Shown here: positions 22,571 to 34,407 of the stretch, one piece after another
How positions within the stretch are numbered: the stretch's first letter is position 1
How the letters are laid out: each line of letters starts with the position of its first letter
Source of the DNA: Phlebopus portentosus
Taxonomy: Eukaryota > Basidiomycota > Agaricomycetes > Boletales > Boletinellaceae
DNA length: 64,000 nt
Assembly (NCBI GenBank): GCA_037892935.1
Contig: JAYXKI010000012.1
Location: forward strand, 1,426,001-1,490,000
Direction of reading: 5' to 3'
The notes under the pieces: generated by a model
What the model saw: only the letters and a program-made list of their open reading frames with translations
Told to the model about the DNA's origin: nothing
The model's database searches: none
Position numbers and translations under genes: made by a program

Positions 22571-23610
22571 GAATGAATGCTCAACATAAGCTGTAGAGAT
22601 GGTGACTGTGAAGATGGTGATGGCTCGAGATCAAGTGGCGACTCGACACGTGAGTTAACCCTTCATCCTCACATGCGTCACTGCTCCTATCTCTTTGCCG
22701 TGGTGCCTCATCTCTCATGATGGTCCGTCCCCAGCAACTGGAGGTTCCCTCATGCCTGTAGGTGATGAGGGATTGGTGAGGATGAGGAGGGAACTGTGGA
22801 CAAGTGATGAGAGCTGCTGTGCAGGGAGATACTGCATATGAAAGACTACCATCGTGTGTGTACACTCATGTTTCTCTGAGAGATGTTTCTGCGGCCCTGG
22901 CAGACACACTCGGTTTGGTTGTAGCAGGAGTGCATGATGGCTGAGCTGACCTTGTTCGCCCTTGCCCAGATATGATTTTGGGTGACATTTCAGCAGAGGA
23001 TGGTCACCGAGGTGGTTTCAAGTCTGATTGGTAGATAGTACATGTAATGTAGCTACACCCAAGCCTAACTCAGCTCAGCTACTGTCTTGGCTGAAAGCGC
23101 CTATGCTGCTGTCTTTTTAGCAGAAACAATCAGATTTTTTAGTGTCCGAATGCGTGAGTTATGACAGATGCAATGAAGTAGGGGAGAGTTCTGCGAGCAG
23201 GAGTGACAACAAACCACCCAGTTTCACTACCACAATCATGTCAGGGAGCCTTGAGGAGTTGCGTACAGGTGCCCACTGGGCTGGCCTGATTTATCAAACT
23301 TGAATCAGATTTTTCCGGATGACGTTGGGCAAGCTATGATTTTTACACTGAACGGAGGGCATGACAAGGATTTAGCACAATGATGCTATCTTTTTAGTAG
23401 CGAAGTACATACTCAACAAAACCCAGACATTTTTATATGTACTGGAGCGCATTTTCGAGCAGGTTTTTTACATGGTTATATCAGATTTTTATGTGCTGTA
23501 TTGACTGAGATATTTGCTATTTTGTTTTTTTTTGCTCATCCAGGATGCACTATGCGTCAAAAATACACGTGATTTTCCAAATTGCCAACAATTTTGCAAT
23601 TAGCTGTAAT
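21379..23610 (-). mobile_element. Tc1-like DNA transposon, copy B (longer copy)
   Basis: It is the reverse complement of copy A, nearly identical over about 2.1 kb, and it also contains the transposase 3' end that A lacks. Its 5' terminus (on the plus strand, about 23590-23610) reads as the complement of TTACAGCTAATTGC. I could not find the matching inverted terminus beyond the transposase stop, so the other end is undefined or eroded. Confidence 0.85.
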
Positions 23611-23890
23611 GTGCAATATTGAGTGAGCAATTGGCCATTTTGTTCATTTTTGCCTTTCGAGAGCATGACACAAGTGAAAAATCATGTGATTTTGGCTTTT
23701 CTCATTACTTTTGCAAATGGCTATAATAAAAGCCCTTTCAAAGAGATGAATTTAGCAACTTAGATGATGTGAAACCGTTGAGTTTTGGGTGAGATATGAT
23801 TTTATTTGTGTTTTGAGGCTCTTGTGACAGAAGAAGTGACGAAATCACATGATTCCCAATAATTTTGCAATTAGCTGTAAATAACTGGTA
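23611..23890. repeat. transposon-terminus-like repeat fragment
   Basis: The motif TTTTGCAATTAGCTGTAA, which ends copy B at about 23592-23609, recurs in the same orientation at about 23864-23881. Between them lies a segment (about 23735-23840) repeated at 36960-37070 and 43800-43910 in this window. Confidence 0.6.
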
Positions 23891-23927
23891 AATGCCTGTA
23901 GTTCGCTGATCCTTGATCTGATTTGCG

Positions 23928-24344
23928 TTGACAGTCAGAAATGAAATTGTCCACACTGCAATCGCACAGAAGGCTTCCTCTGGCCAAAATGGAGAGAGTG
24001 CGACCACTGATGCACCTCAGAGCATCACAAGAAGGAAACAAAGATACGACTCACAGGAAGATACCGACAAGGAGATCAAGAGACTCCGACCCAGAGTTCG
24101 AGAGCTTGAAACAGAGCTCCAAACTTCTCGAGCTGCAGCAGAGGCGGCTCAAGTCCATGAGGTTCTCATGCGGCGCGAACGTAAAAGGCTACAAATGAAG
24201 AAGAATAAGTCGCAAAAGAAGAAAAGCCATCGATTCGTATCTAAAGCCAGTGTGCTTACCTCGGAGGATGGTCTCAAGGAACGTGAAGAAAAAGGGAGGA
24301 AAAGAAGGCAAAGGAGGCGGCCGAAAAAGAGGCATACGATATGA
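23928..24344 (+). CDS. hypothetical Lys/Arg-rich coiled-coil protein, possibly a fragment
   Basis: The frame contains a coiled coil (DTDKEIKRLRPRVRELETEL; AAAEAAQVHEVLMRRERKRL) followed by a strongly basic tail (KEREEKGRKRRQRRRPKKRH). No domain was recognised. It starts next to transposon-related repeats, so it may be the 3' part of a broken gene. Confidence 0.3.
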   Translation: MTVRNEIVHTAIAQKASSGQNGESATTDAPQSITRRKQRYDSQEDTDKEIKRLRPRVRELETELQTSRAAAEAAQVHEVLMRRERKRLQMKKNKSQKKKSHRFVSKASVLTSEDGLKEREEKGRKRRQRRRPKKRHTI

Positions 24345-24512
24345 AGGCAAAACAGAGGGACGAAGAGCGAGCCGCAACAGCAGCGATCGGTATTTTCATC
24401 GGTGCACTATCTTCAACATCCAAAGATCAGCTTGAAGATCTTTCTGTCGCACTTGAACTACCTCACTAAGGAACAAAAGTAGAACCCACCAAACGAATTA
24501 AAGACTACACCA

Positions 24513-24677
24513 ATGACCACTCCAAACGCACCTGCTCTCCAACACCAGCAGCAACAATCACAGCAACCACAACAATCACAACAGCTACAACCGCCGCCGC
24601 CCCTACAAGCACCACAACAGCAACAACAGATGTACGCAACTATACGTGGGGATGCTGCGCCATGTACTACTCTGTAA
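24513..24677 (+). CDS. short Gln/Pro-rich open frame, possibly an exon
   Basis: A 54-codon frame reads MTTPNAPALQHQQQQ followed by Gln-Pro-rich runs and ends at about 24677. CAG/CAA interruptions give a low-complexity tract. It may be an exon of the preceding basic protein or may not be translated. Confidence 0.2.
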   Translation: MTTPNAPALQHQQQQSQQPQQSQQLQPPPPLQAPQQQQQMYATIRGDAAPCTTL

Positions 24678-24728
24678 CTCAAATTCCTTCGTTTACTGCC
24701 ATCTATCCACCTGCCTTCTGAGCACACG

Positions 24729-25195
24729 TTATGAATGCCACGAGAAGATCTCGGACTTCTTCGTCCGGACGGTTGTATACTCTGCGTTAGAGAGCATTTG
24801 CCCACGTTCATCGCGTGCGTTGTGAATCCCTGACACATCATCCCCACACAGTTGCGCTATCCGCGGCATTGAAATTGGGATAGCGATGTTGAAGTAGTCT
24901 CCGCCATATCTGAAGTACGTAGGCACCCTTTGAGGGTAGAAGATCTCGGCTTTGTGGGTCGCCCGAAAGATTATGTACGTGTTGACGCCGATGTTTGGGT
25001 TTGAGTCTGTGTGGCATAGGCATCGTAATTAAATCCGCATAATGTCATAAACGATGTATATACCTTCTTGTTCTTGCGCTTGATCTCCTGAGCGAACTGG
25101 TTCTACGAGACGGTCACCAGAAGAGAGTCGTCTCCCTTATCGGGATCTACATCAACGCAGCATCGCCTATGAGGCGGTCAATGTGGAAGGTACGG
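24729..25195 (-). pseudogene. Hsp70 remnant (second Hsp70 copy in the window)
   Basis: Three short Hsp70 matches lie in order on the minus strand: DRLIGDAA (about 25170), NQFAQEIKRKNKK (about 25115-25078), and TTVRTKKSEIFS (about 24775-24740). The middle one aligns base by base with the Hsp70 pseudogene at 39510-39560, apart from a 1-nt insertion after CGTCTCGTA. It is followed at the same codon by an intron donor (GTATAT here, GTATGC there). Most of the protein between the motifs is deleted or replaced. Segments such as VPTYFRYGGDYFNIAIPI are not Hsp70 and are unassigned. Confidence 0.55.
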
Positions 25196-25409
25196 ATGCA
25201 GAAAGAAGCTCGAGACTGTACGGGCTTTTTGCGATGATCTCTACTCGGTCGTGTTGCCAGCGACATGATGGTTGTGTGACAACATCGAGTGGTGATGAGC
25301 AGAAGATATGCAGTGCATGCGCAGTGATGTCGGAGTTTTACTTGTAGCTTTATTCGAATCATGGCTGATCTCACGGTATACGGTGAACTGCAGTACAGCC
25401 ATAGAACTA

Positions 25410-26884
25410 CTAGTACAAGTCTTTCACCCAAGGGTAGCCATGCGGTAGGATCTCGACATACACATCGTCCACAATCCTAAAGGTTTCGCGAACTATTGTT
25501 CCAGCGGTCCCAAGATCAGGAATTCCATCAAAATTGACATCCAGCCTACACAACCATTCATCCCCTGTCACAAACAAAGAATCTAACTTCGGAAGGTATC
25601 GCATCCAAAATGCACAAGCCGCCTGGCTCAAAGCAAATTAAAATTGAATCCAATAAAGCCATAACGGGGCGAACTGACCGTTTGGAGTCTCTGTTGAAAT
25701 TCAATCGAGCTGCCTTCTTCAAGGCGTATAGTTAATGACTCTATGCATCGGGATCCCGCCCATTTTGTTTCTCGAGCCCCGCGAAGTAGCCTCAGGCCGA
25801 TCTCTAACGGTATTTCGAGTTCTCGTATCCCAAAGGAAGATGCCACGGTGACTATGTTCTGTACGTCCGTCCCCCCTAAAAGACATGTATCATTTCGTAT
25901 GCACATGCGACTGAGTGCAGGCATCTCGGCCTCGGCAGAAAACAGAACATGAAGTAGCGCCATCGGAGCCGCCAGGCTTCTCAAATATACAAATTCGATA
26001 TGAGACCTCATTGTTCCTTCTGGCGATCCGTACAATTTCGCGATGGCAACTGACTTCAAAATGCCCGAGTGTCTGACAAGAAAAGACACTGCCGAGTCGA
26101 GATAAAAATGATCGTCGAATTCGAAGTGCTGTAGGTTGGGAAGAACAAGAGTACTGAATATCATGGTCAGAGCGTCTTGGTGAAGGCCGGAATTGGACAG
26201 CTTCACGCATTGAAGGAATGGACTCGTGAGTGCAGAAATACTCCATGCTTGACAGGTGCTTCTCAGTAGCCTAGAAGTTCCGAGTAAACATAGCGTCTCT
26301 ATCGCCACGTCAGAATGGCTTATTTTCCATTCGTCAATATCCTGCAGAGAGCGATCATGATCAGAAAGAAGAGTCGCGGCATGAGTGGCACCTACTGTTT
26401 GCCTCGGCTCATCAGGCTGGAACGAAACCGTGCCTTTGATTAATATCCTCCTACAGCCGGTTTTGATTATAGCATGGAGCAAATCTGAAACAATTTTAGA
26501 ATCCGGACACTCGTGATCGTATTCGATGTGCAGTTCATCAAAAAACCTCTTTGAGGGATGGATGGCGAATAGGAACGATGTCATTATCCTCGTCTCCAAG
26601 GTCGCCTCGTCCCGGTGGTCAACAAATTTGATTGCCAGCAAATTAATGGGCTGCATACACGCTTCGTACCAAACTGGCAAGGCCTTCACGCTGGCAGTAG
26701 TTTCGAGCCTCACGGACGTCATCAACGAAACCGGATCTCGCTCGACGCGAAGTCCTGCCTTTTTTAGATAGTGTTGAGTAGCCAGGCCACCTAAACGTCC
26801 TCCGCTCTGTACCAGAGAACGTATGTCCTCGAGGTTAACAACCCCATCAATAATGTCCAGCAGGATCTCATTAGGGCAGTTCAT
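25410..26884 (-). CDS. F-box-like protein of Agaricomycete type, two exons, apparently intact
   Basis: Exon 1 is 26884-25679 and exon 2 is 25622-25410. The 56-nt intron has a GT donor (25678-25677) and an AG acceptor (25624-25623), phase 0, giving 472 residues. The N-terminus MNCPNEILLDIIDGVVNLED looks like the short fungal F-box start that recruits Skp1 for ubiquitin ligation. The rest has alternating hydrophobic segments of leucine-rich-repeat style (LQCVKLSNSGLHQDALTMIF; LPNLQHFEFDDHFYLDSAV; MPALSRMCIRNDTCLL) typical of substrate-binding regions in the large Agaricomycete F-box expansions. There are no stops or frameshifts. The F-box call rests on pattern only. Confidence 0.7.
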
Positions 26885-27059
26885 CTCCTTGCAATCAAAT
26901 CAGAGCGAGTACGACGAGAGTAGAATCTAAAGAAATCTGATTCATGAATAGAGACTTACTTGAAGCAGTGTAAATGATAACTGATCGTTCCAGCTACTGC
27001 CAGTCCAGAGAATGATGCAAAGTTAAACAATTAAATATATTTATACTCGCCAAAGGTCA
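26885..27059. other. F-box gene 5' flank
   Basis: Non-coding. It precedes the first copy of the mosaic repeat. Confidence 0.3.
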
Positions 27060-27650
27060 GGATTAGGGTTTGGCAGCGCATATTTACGGTTACAGTCTGA
27101 TCATATGTGGGTACGCGCCGCTCTCATCAATTTTTTGTAATGAGAAACACAGCTTCCTAATGTACAGGCCGTCTCCGCAACTGAAGATTCCCACCCGGCC
27201 CTGTGGAAGAGATCAGCACACAAATTCGGCTTCGGTGGACATAATATGCACGGAGTCATCAATACCACAAGTTTAAAGTCCGTAAATGCAAGAAATTATA
27301 CAAAGAGGTATATAGACTCAAGAAATACCATCCGTCGGCATAATCAAAGCAACCGTGACCATTTACGTACGCTGCGGAACCCTATAGCTAGTAGTTAGAA
27401 TTCACAGAAGCGACCCTGAGATGAGCAGCTCCAGAAGATACGTACGCCACGAGAGACAAGCAGGATTTGGTACCGGCAGCTAGATACCACCCTGATGTTC
27501 CGACATATCGGATATCGAAGTGTCCATCTGGGCTTCCACGGGAGGTCACTCTCTGGCTGAGAATGCCGATCATCGCCCAGGGCCAGCTCCCTAGTGTATT
27601 GACTACCTTAGCACGGAAGTCACGGAAGCTGTTCGAAGGTCTCGTCTGGA
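27060..27650. repeat. mosaic dispersed repeat, copy 1 (module A inverted, B direct)
   Basis: Module A (about 27085-27260) is in the orientation opposite to that at 34060-34240 and 43046-43250. Module C (AATGCAAGAAATTATAC, about 27283) follows. Module B (CCACCCTGATGTTCCGA, about 27488-27610) is in the same orientation as at 33276 and 43538. Coding potential is broken in all copies. Confidence 0.7.
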
Positions 27651-28977
27651 ACTCGTCTGGAACAGGACCCCGGCAATCTCACCAGATGTCTGTTTTGGAA
27701 ATCGACCATTTTATCCGAGAACAGCCATCTGTTGGGCGTTGGGATTGCCGGGGCTCCTTCCGTAACTCGTCTGGAGGTGTTGTACATACGTATATACTAT
27801 AATATAGTATTACGTTATACTTATAGTCGTCAGTCGTTCTCACAATTCTCCAGCAGTCAGCAGTCTTACATTACCGTCATACTTACGAAGTATATGTCAG
27901 TCATCCCCGGGCTCCTTTGCTTTGATTTCCATTTCTCGCTTCGCTTTCTTCTCTCCCCTCAGGGCCAAGTCTACATCTCGCGCACCTACCCGACGCGCGG
28001 CCCTGTCTTGTCTAATTATTTCACGTCCTACACTTTTTCACCGGCGTGTCAAAACCGCATATGTATTAAACACCCGCATTTTCTCACTCAATTCTGCATG
28101 TTTTCATCTCGAGCAACTCGATTATATACTGTAGTTTTCAATGCAGTAAACGTTACTAGTTGCCTCCCAGCTCGTCGAAATCAGTCCAAACTTTTCGTAT
28201 CATGCATAATTTAATTTATGCATATGTAAACTTCAATTAGGTGTTCAACACACCGGTGAAACACTAGTACTGTATTTCATCATGAATTCTGATGCATTTC
28301 GCTAATTGCGCAGCGGGACTATTTTCTTGAAAGAAGCTCACAGGGACCAAACCCCTATTTCCGAACCTGAAATTTTGATCCGTGATTGCAATTTTTTAAG
28401 CAGGCTCAGAAACATAATTCTGCCCTCTGTGTTAGGCGGACGCGTAAGTCTAGCGGGTGATGTGATTGAAGACCAGTATCCACTCAGGATCGGGCAAAAC
28501 CGCCCACTAGAGGTCTTTTGCTATTAAGCGGTGTCTGATAGCGACCGTTTTGAAATTCCGGGCACACCGTTTGAACAACGCACGCGAGAGATCATGTCAA
28601 AGACTTAAGCGACACCTTGCCGTAACGCGGTTCTGACCTGATTGGTAATTCTTTTGTCTCCACAACCTTCAAGTCAAAATAAAATTCTTTTCGTGATTAA
28701 AGCTCTGGTTCGAGGAAATATATACTACAAGAGCACATACTCGATGTGAATACAATAGCATGAATTTGTCAGATTATTCTCATCTCCTACTCCTTGAACG
28801 AGGAAGAGTTAGACCAGTTGATCGGCATTCCCAAAACTAGACGATGTGACTTCTGTGACAGAGCCCTTGCTCGTGGAGTTTCGACACCTGTCTGTCTCTC
28901 GTCCGTCCGATTGTGCTATATACAGTATATACAGAAGGCTATAAAAATGTCAACGTACATGCCACTCAATTCCCTCA
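27651..28977. other. non-coding stretch
   Basis: AT-rich sequence with short open frames lacking homology. No repeat shared within the window was recognised. The 3' end is the 5' flank of the seven-exon gene. Confidence 0.35.
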
Positions 28978-31312
28978 ATGCTTCCTCGATTTTTCACCCC
29001 GGACCACACTTCCACAGTCCCAATTAAATCCGGCAATGAATCCTCACCTCTCTTTCCCGTCAACTCGACAAGATCACACGATTGCGCAGAACCTGTACCG
29101 GGTGCATTCAGAGCTGCTAGTCTGGCAAGCGTCGTGGCATACCCCGACGAGGATGTGGATATGGCCTTGACGGTGAGTTGACCTGATTGGCTATGGTCAG
29201 CGGACCAGACGGACTGACAGACCCAAAACTTAAAAGGAGCAAGACCTCGAAATGATAGTCCCTGTGTCATCTGTTAGACCTCGCTGTCATTCGATAAGTT
29301 CCCACATGTGCGACTGATGGGCTTTACACTTAGATGTCTCCTGGGGCGGGCGAAAGTAAGCGTATACAGTCGAATTTACGGGACGCGAGTACAGTTTCGA
29401 AGGTGAGATTTCCATCATCTCTCGTTTCAAGCCTGGATTTATGAGAATAGCGATCAACATCGAGTAGTCCGTCTGAGTCATCGCAGGCCATAATCAGCCG
29501 TGTCTCGCAACTGGCGATGCAGTTAGAACAACTTAGTACCAGTCAAGCACAGCTGATGGAAATCCTCCGACAGAAGGATGTCCGAATCAATGGCCTCGAA
29601 GTTGAGCTGATGAATTTGGTACGCTTTACTTCTTTTCTTCCTGGTATTCAAGTTCTGATCCATTCTCATGCATTTATCTATAGCGTCTCGACGGTGAGAC
29701 AATGCGAACAGAGGCTTCGTGGCGACAGCGCGGTGACGACCTGCTTCTTCAAAGTCTCCCCACGTCGCTTGAGGTTGACAAGCGCCAGTTGTTGACTCTC
29801 CCAGTTCGTCAGATACTGCTCGCTTCCGAATCATCTCCGCAGACTCTACTTGCTAACTCATCAGAAATCACGACATCAAAAGATAGAATTGACGTACGGT
29901 CGCAGAGGGGAAATGCAGCGGGGCGAACGGTGCAGACACCAACGCAGGAGAAACAAGGCGAGAGCGGTCTTAAAAACAAGGCATCAAGCCGGAGAACTGC
30001 GAAGTGCTCGGGGGTTGTGATGAGTCCGAGACACGAAACGTCGGTGAGAGGACTATTCTTTGACATATAAGTGTTGAGCTTCATTCACAAACGTTTTAGA
30101 ATCAGAGATGGACAGCTGAGGAAGAGGAGGACTTCATCATGGTTGACAATAGCAACGATGATGGCTACGATGCTGACGATCAAATAGAGCAGCACGGGGC
30201 GGAGCTTGGCGATGAAGACCACTTCGACCTCGATCAGACCGACAAAGACGAAACAGACGAAGAAAATGTCCCGAAGACAAAAGCACAGAGTCGTTGGTCC
30301 GGAAAGCGAATCAAAGACAAGAAAAATGTCAGCGCATAAAAGTTGAACCATTTTTTTTTTGGCTGATGATCCCTCAGCGTATCATCAGAAAGGTCATAAG
30401 GGAAACTTATAATGTGACGACGGTCCTGGATTTTCTTTTCTGTGCCACTGCCGACCCCATTCTAGTCGAAACCTTCAATCGTACCGGTGCAGGTGGTCCA
30501 GACGAGGCCCGACCCCTTGTCGACATGCGCGACACCCTTGCCTCGGAATGGAACAAAGAGGTCATCCGAATTCTGGTTGACAAAGTCATGAGGAGGGAGA
30601 AAGCGATAAAGCTAGGGGTTACGAAGTCCGATTGGGTTCGGTCTATCAAGAATAGGCTCAGGAATATCCGTGCCCAATGGAAGAACGGACAAGCTCAGCC
30701 TAAATCCGACGGCGAGTCATTTGAAACGTCGAAGGAGGTGGACGACAGGGTGACAAAGCACTATACCGAAGGATTGACGAGAGCTAGGCGGAACTCCAGA
30801 CGACACAATGTGAGTACTGATTTTCTGGTTATTCCGATTATGTGTTAATCACCCTACAGAAATATAGGTCACGACTGCGCATCGTCGAGGCAAAAGTCAG
30901 GCAATGTGAAAGGTTGAACGATGAGGAAGAGAGCAGGAGGTGGAAGAAAACGCAGGACGTGCTCGAGAAATTGGGGCCGGCGGGTATGAGTTCTGACGAA
31001 AGTGACCCTGACGACGGATTTTCCGGTACACGAGTCAAGGCGATGCCCTGGCGGAGAAACATTCGCACTCTCTTGGTTCACATTGACTCCCATAGGTCTG
31101 ACCGTACCATCTACTCCAGACGGGGAGCGAAGCCTGTATTAAGGGAAAGGCGAGGCTACAAAGAGACTTCTCGCGAGCCGGTCCTGAATCTTCCGCTCTC
31201 CTTTTATAACGACAATTGGCTCAGTGTCCAGGGTCCTGCTCAGAGGACAGTTCTTTTTCACCTCGCTGAGGAAGATTTTGATTGGTCATGCATAAATATG
31301 TGGATACAATAG
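28978..31312 (+). CDS. seven-exon uncharacterised protein of a family common in Agaricomycetes
   Basis: Exons: 28978-29172, 29334-29402, 29451-29618, 29684-30043, 30100-30327, 30378-30809, 30860-31312. They give 634 residues with no stops, and all six introns are GT-AG and phase 0. The N-terminal part is Ser/Pro-rich with a coiled coil (VSQLAMQLEQLSTSQAQLME). The middle has an SANT-like start (NQRWTAEEEEDFIMV) and an acidic stretch (DLDQTDKDETDEEN). The C-terminal half (ASEWNKEVIRILVDKVMRR; GMSSDESDPDDGF; VKAMPWRRNIRTLLVHIDSH; YSRRGAKPVLRERRGY; SREPVLNLPLSFYNDNWL) matches my memory of an expanded, unnamed basidiomycete family. Role unknown. The first exon and start codon are the least certain parts. 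Confidence 0.7.
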
Positions 31313-32206
31313 AAATGACCGGGTCTTATCAATAGAAGTATGAGCTTTGCGCGATATCTCCATCAAACTTAATGGCGGTGTCATCTCAGTACCGCCATAT
31401 TGTTTTGTTGTCTGGTTGTTCTTGATGGGAAAGCAACAACGTCCGTATGCGATTAACCCCTCATATAGTCCGCAACAGCCCACGACTTGTTCTTATGCAA
31501 GATGGTGACATCGCAATTGACGGTATTGGGATGGCACTGGATATTGTTAATAAACAAATCCTTCTTGAATAGATCCAAGAAAATGTCATCTAAGTGGACG
31601 ACCCGATGACTGGGTGCAAGTCCATGATAGGATCTACCTTCTTTCATGACACGGTCGATTTCACTTATCACTTAAGCCTTGCGTTCTGCCGGTAAAATTG
31701 TTCTTACAAACTCAGAGAAGCGCATTACTGCGCAATACCTACAACTATGCAGAGAGCTCTATGAGGATCAAAGTATTTCAGCGGAGAAGTTACTAAGTTG
31801 GGGGTGTCTCTTTTGCAATTACCGCGAGGCAGAGCTTTTTAGTTCTTATTTCATCTTTCTTAAAACATCCACACTTCAGCAATGCAGGTTCCTTTGACTC
31901 GCAATCTCTGGGAAATTTAAGAGGATATTAGGTGGGAATATGGTTGCACAGCCACATACAATCAACTGCGCGCGCAGTTGATTGCTTGCCTACAAGGCCG
32001 TCATTCCCATGATCAACTGGACTATGTAATTGAATCTATTTATTAATATTGTGAATATCGGATTTCTGGGTCGAACTCAAGAACATCGTGTATATGTCTT
32101 CCGCCACATTTTGTTGTAGAAAGCGGGCATGAATGGACTGTGTGATTGTTCCTACAGTGTTCCTACAGTAATTCAAATGTGAGATATGACCTTACAGTGG
32201 CTAACA
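31313..32206. other. intergenic, nothing firmly recognised
   Basis: Minus-strand frame 31453-31671 (HRVVHLDDIFLDLFKKDLF) and plus-strand frame 31679-31897 have no recognisable homology. Confidence 0.3.
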
Positions 32207-32262
32207 GGTGGTTCCCCTAAGTCTTCGTCACCCCCGTTTGTGGAAGGTGATCGGCACATGCC
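32207..32262 (+). repeat. short dispersed repeat, also at 59845-59905
   Basis: The stretch with CTAAGTCTTCGTCACCCCC occurs at both places with matching flanks (ACAGGTGGTTCC before it). Most of about 55 bases are identical. Confidence 0.6.
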
Positions 32263-32310
32263 GCACCCAACTCTTACAGCGCGCGCTTTGGCATTTTCTG
32301 TTCGTTATGT

Positions 32311-32760
32311 ATTGGATGCTTATCCGTAATATATATATAATTATAAGGGATCTGGTGCCAGCGATGGGTTGAAACTCCGCTGAATTTGCATCTGGGACAG
32401 GACCTAGCTGTTGCAGCAACTACTAGGGACAGAACCCGGACCAGTCCTAGATTTTCTGACCTAATGTGATATTGATTACCAAATTTCTCTATGTAGAAGC
32501 ATTGATCGATGTGAACAATCGATCGTGTGATCTCATTTTTCGGACATAATAGCCCATTTAAGGAAGGAGGACCCTGTTGCCTGGCGCTCGCTCTGAGTCT
32601 GGCAAGGGGGTTCCTCACTGGTCCTACCCAGATCACTCCAGTCTGGCGCCGTCTGAGGCTACCGAAAATTCGGCTCGACCTCTCGGGCAGCGTCGGACCG
32701 GTGGTTTAGGTTTGGCACCGTCGCCAGATCCCTTACGGATAAGCGTCCAGTGTATCGGAT
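32311..32760. repeat. inverted-repeat (MITE-like) segment
   Basis: TTGGATGCTTATCCGTAA and GGGATCTGGTGCCA (32309-32366, interrupted by a 16-nt AT insertion) are inverted at 32713-32760 (TGGCACCGTCGCCAGATCCC then TTACGGATAAGCGTCCA). The arms enclose about 350 bp without a gene. Confidence 0.5.
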
Positions 32761-32894
32761 TTGAGGTTGATCGTATGCTCATTCAGAGCCAGATGACTCT
32801 TACATTTTCAGTCCCTTGTGTAAATGTCGGCTGTATGCGATGCACTCTATCACATAGTACAGTATGTGCGTATTTGGCTTGATTCCTGTGCTTT

Positions 32895-34260
32895 TCAGAA
32901 CGTAGTGTAAAAGTAATAGGCAAGCGTCGCTAGATAGAGAAGTGAAATTTTACTGTCTCAGAGATTAACGACGGGCTGGCCAATCTGCAGGATTCTTCGC
33001 ACTATCCCCTTGAATTCTGTCGAACACGGAAGATGAGTCCGTCTGGTACCGGGTAAGAGCACTACTCTCCCACCCGATGCTGCATAAGGCTAGTCTGCCA
33101 ACTTTCTCCTTGGCGGGATACACGAAGAGACTTCTTCTTGATGTCTGACAGTCAGTAAACTGCCGTTGCCTGTTTGCAAGTCGAGAGAACAATTAGAAAC
33201 TCGCAGGAGCCCACGACAAATTGAAAATGCACGCCATTTGGCAAATACCGCACTGTAGGGTACCGACAGCCAGACACCACCCTGATGTTCCGATATATCG
33301 GATATTGGCGTGTCCTTCTGGACTTCCACGGGAGATCAGCAAGTTCTCCCCGGTTGAGAATGCTGGTCATCGCCCAGGTTCAGTTTCCTAGTGTATTGAC
33401 CATCTCAGCACTGAAGCTATTCGAAGCTCTCGTCTGGAGTGAATTTAGTGTTGTATGTTATAGTCCGTGAATGCAAGAAACTTTACAAACAGGAATGGGC
33501 TGGCATAACATACGATCCGTCAGAAAAAAAAGCATAGATTTGACTCGCAACCATTTACACTACGCCGCACAACCCTTAGGGAGAGTGTGAGCAACCCTGA
33601 GCGCACTTTACGCATCCCATGAACGTCTTCAAATTCAACGGCTCCGCGCTGTACGAAGGAACTAATCCTGCTGAAATCGGATCTGCGTCAATGATCTGAC
33701 TCCGCATTAACCGGCTCAGACAGAAACATCCGTCGCTAACACGCCGGCTGTATTAAAGAGAACGAGAAGTAGCCGAAGGGACATCAAATTAAGGGTGTCA
33801 GAGCATCGTGTCAGGTAGGTGTACGCGATGTTGCGAACGGACTTGGCGAGAAGGTGGGGAGAAACGGACATCAAATCCAAGGAATCGTGTCGGGTAGTCG
33901 TACGCGATGAAGGCTTGACCTTGAGGGGACGAGAAGAAAACGGGAAATGGAAATCAAAGGAAAGGAATCCGTCGACGGATGATATTGTAAGACGATCATG
34001 TGACTGACATCTACCAGTATCGGTATTATCTTTCAGCTTTGTATTGGATGACTCTGTGCATATTTGTCCACCAGAACCGAATTTGAGATATCAGGTGAGG
34101 ACAAGCACATTGTGAAGTGTGCTGATCTCTTCCACACGGCCGGGTGGGTATGGTCATATTTGCCCCATTCAGTTGCGGAGACGGCCCGTGCATTAGGAAG
34201 CTGTGTTTCTCATTGCAAAGAACTTGAAACGAAAGTGGCGTGTACACGTGTACAGACAAC
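32895..34260. repeat. mosaic dispersed repeat, copy 2 (order D-B-C ... A)
   Basis: Module D at 32901-33025 matches 42756-42880 (shared TATCCCCTTGAATTCTGT). Module B at 33070-33430 matches 43335-43640. Module C at 33463-33560 matches 27276. Module A at 34060-34240 matches 43046-43250 in direct orientation. About 500 bp of unrelated sequence separates C and A. Confidence 0.7.
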
Positions 34261-34407
34261 CCGTAACCGTACTTTGCTTAGAACGCTACTTTCCGTAGCC
34301 TCCGACGTTTCTGGTTTGTTTCTAATTGATCGATATATCCGATTAGTTAAATAGATCTGTATCGCTTTGTTGGATTCCTAAAATTCGTCGTACTCATCCA
34401 GTGCAGT

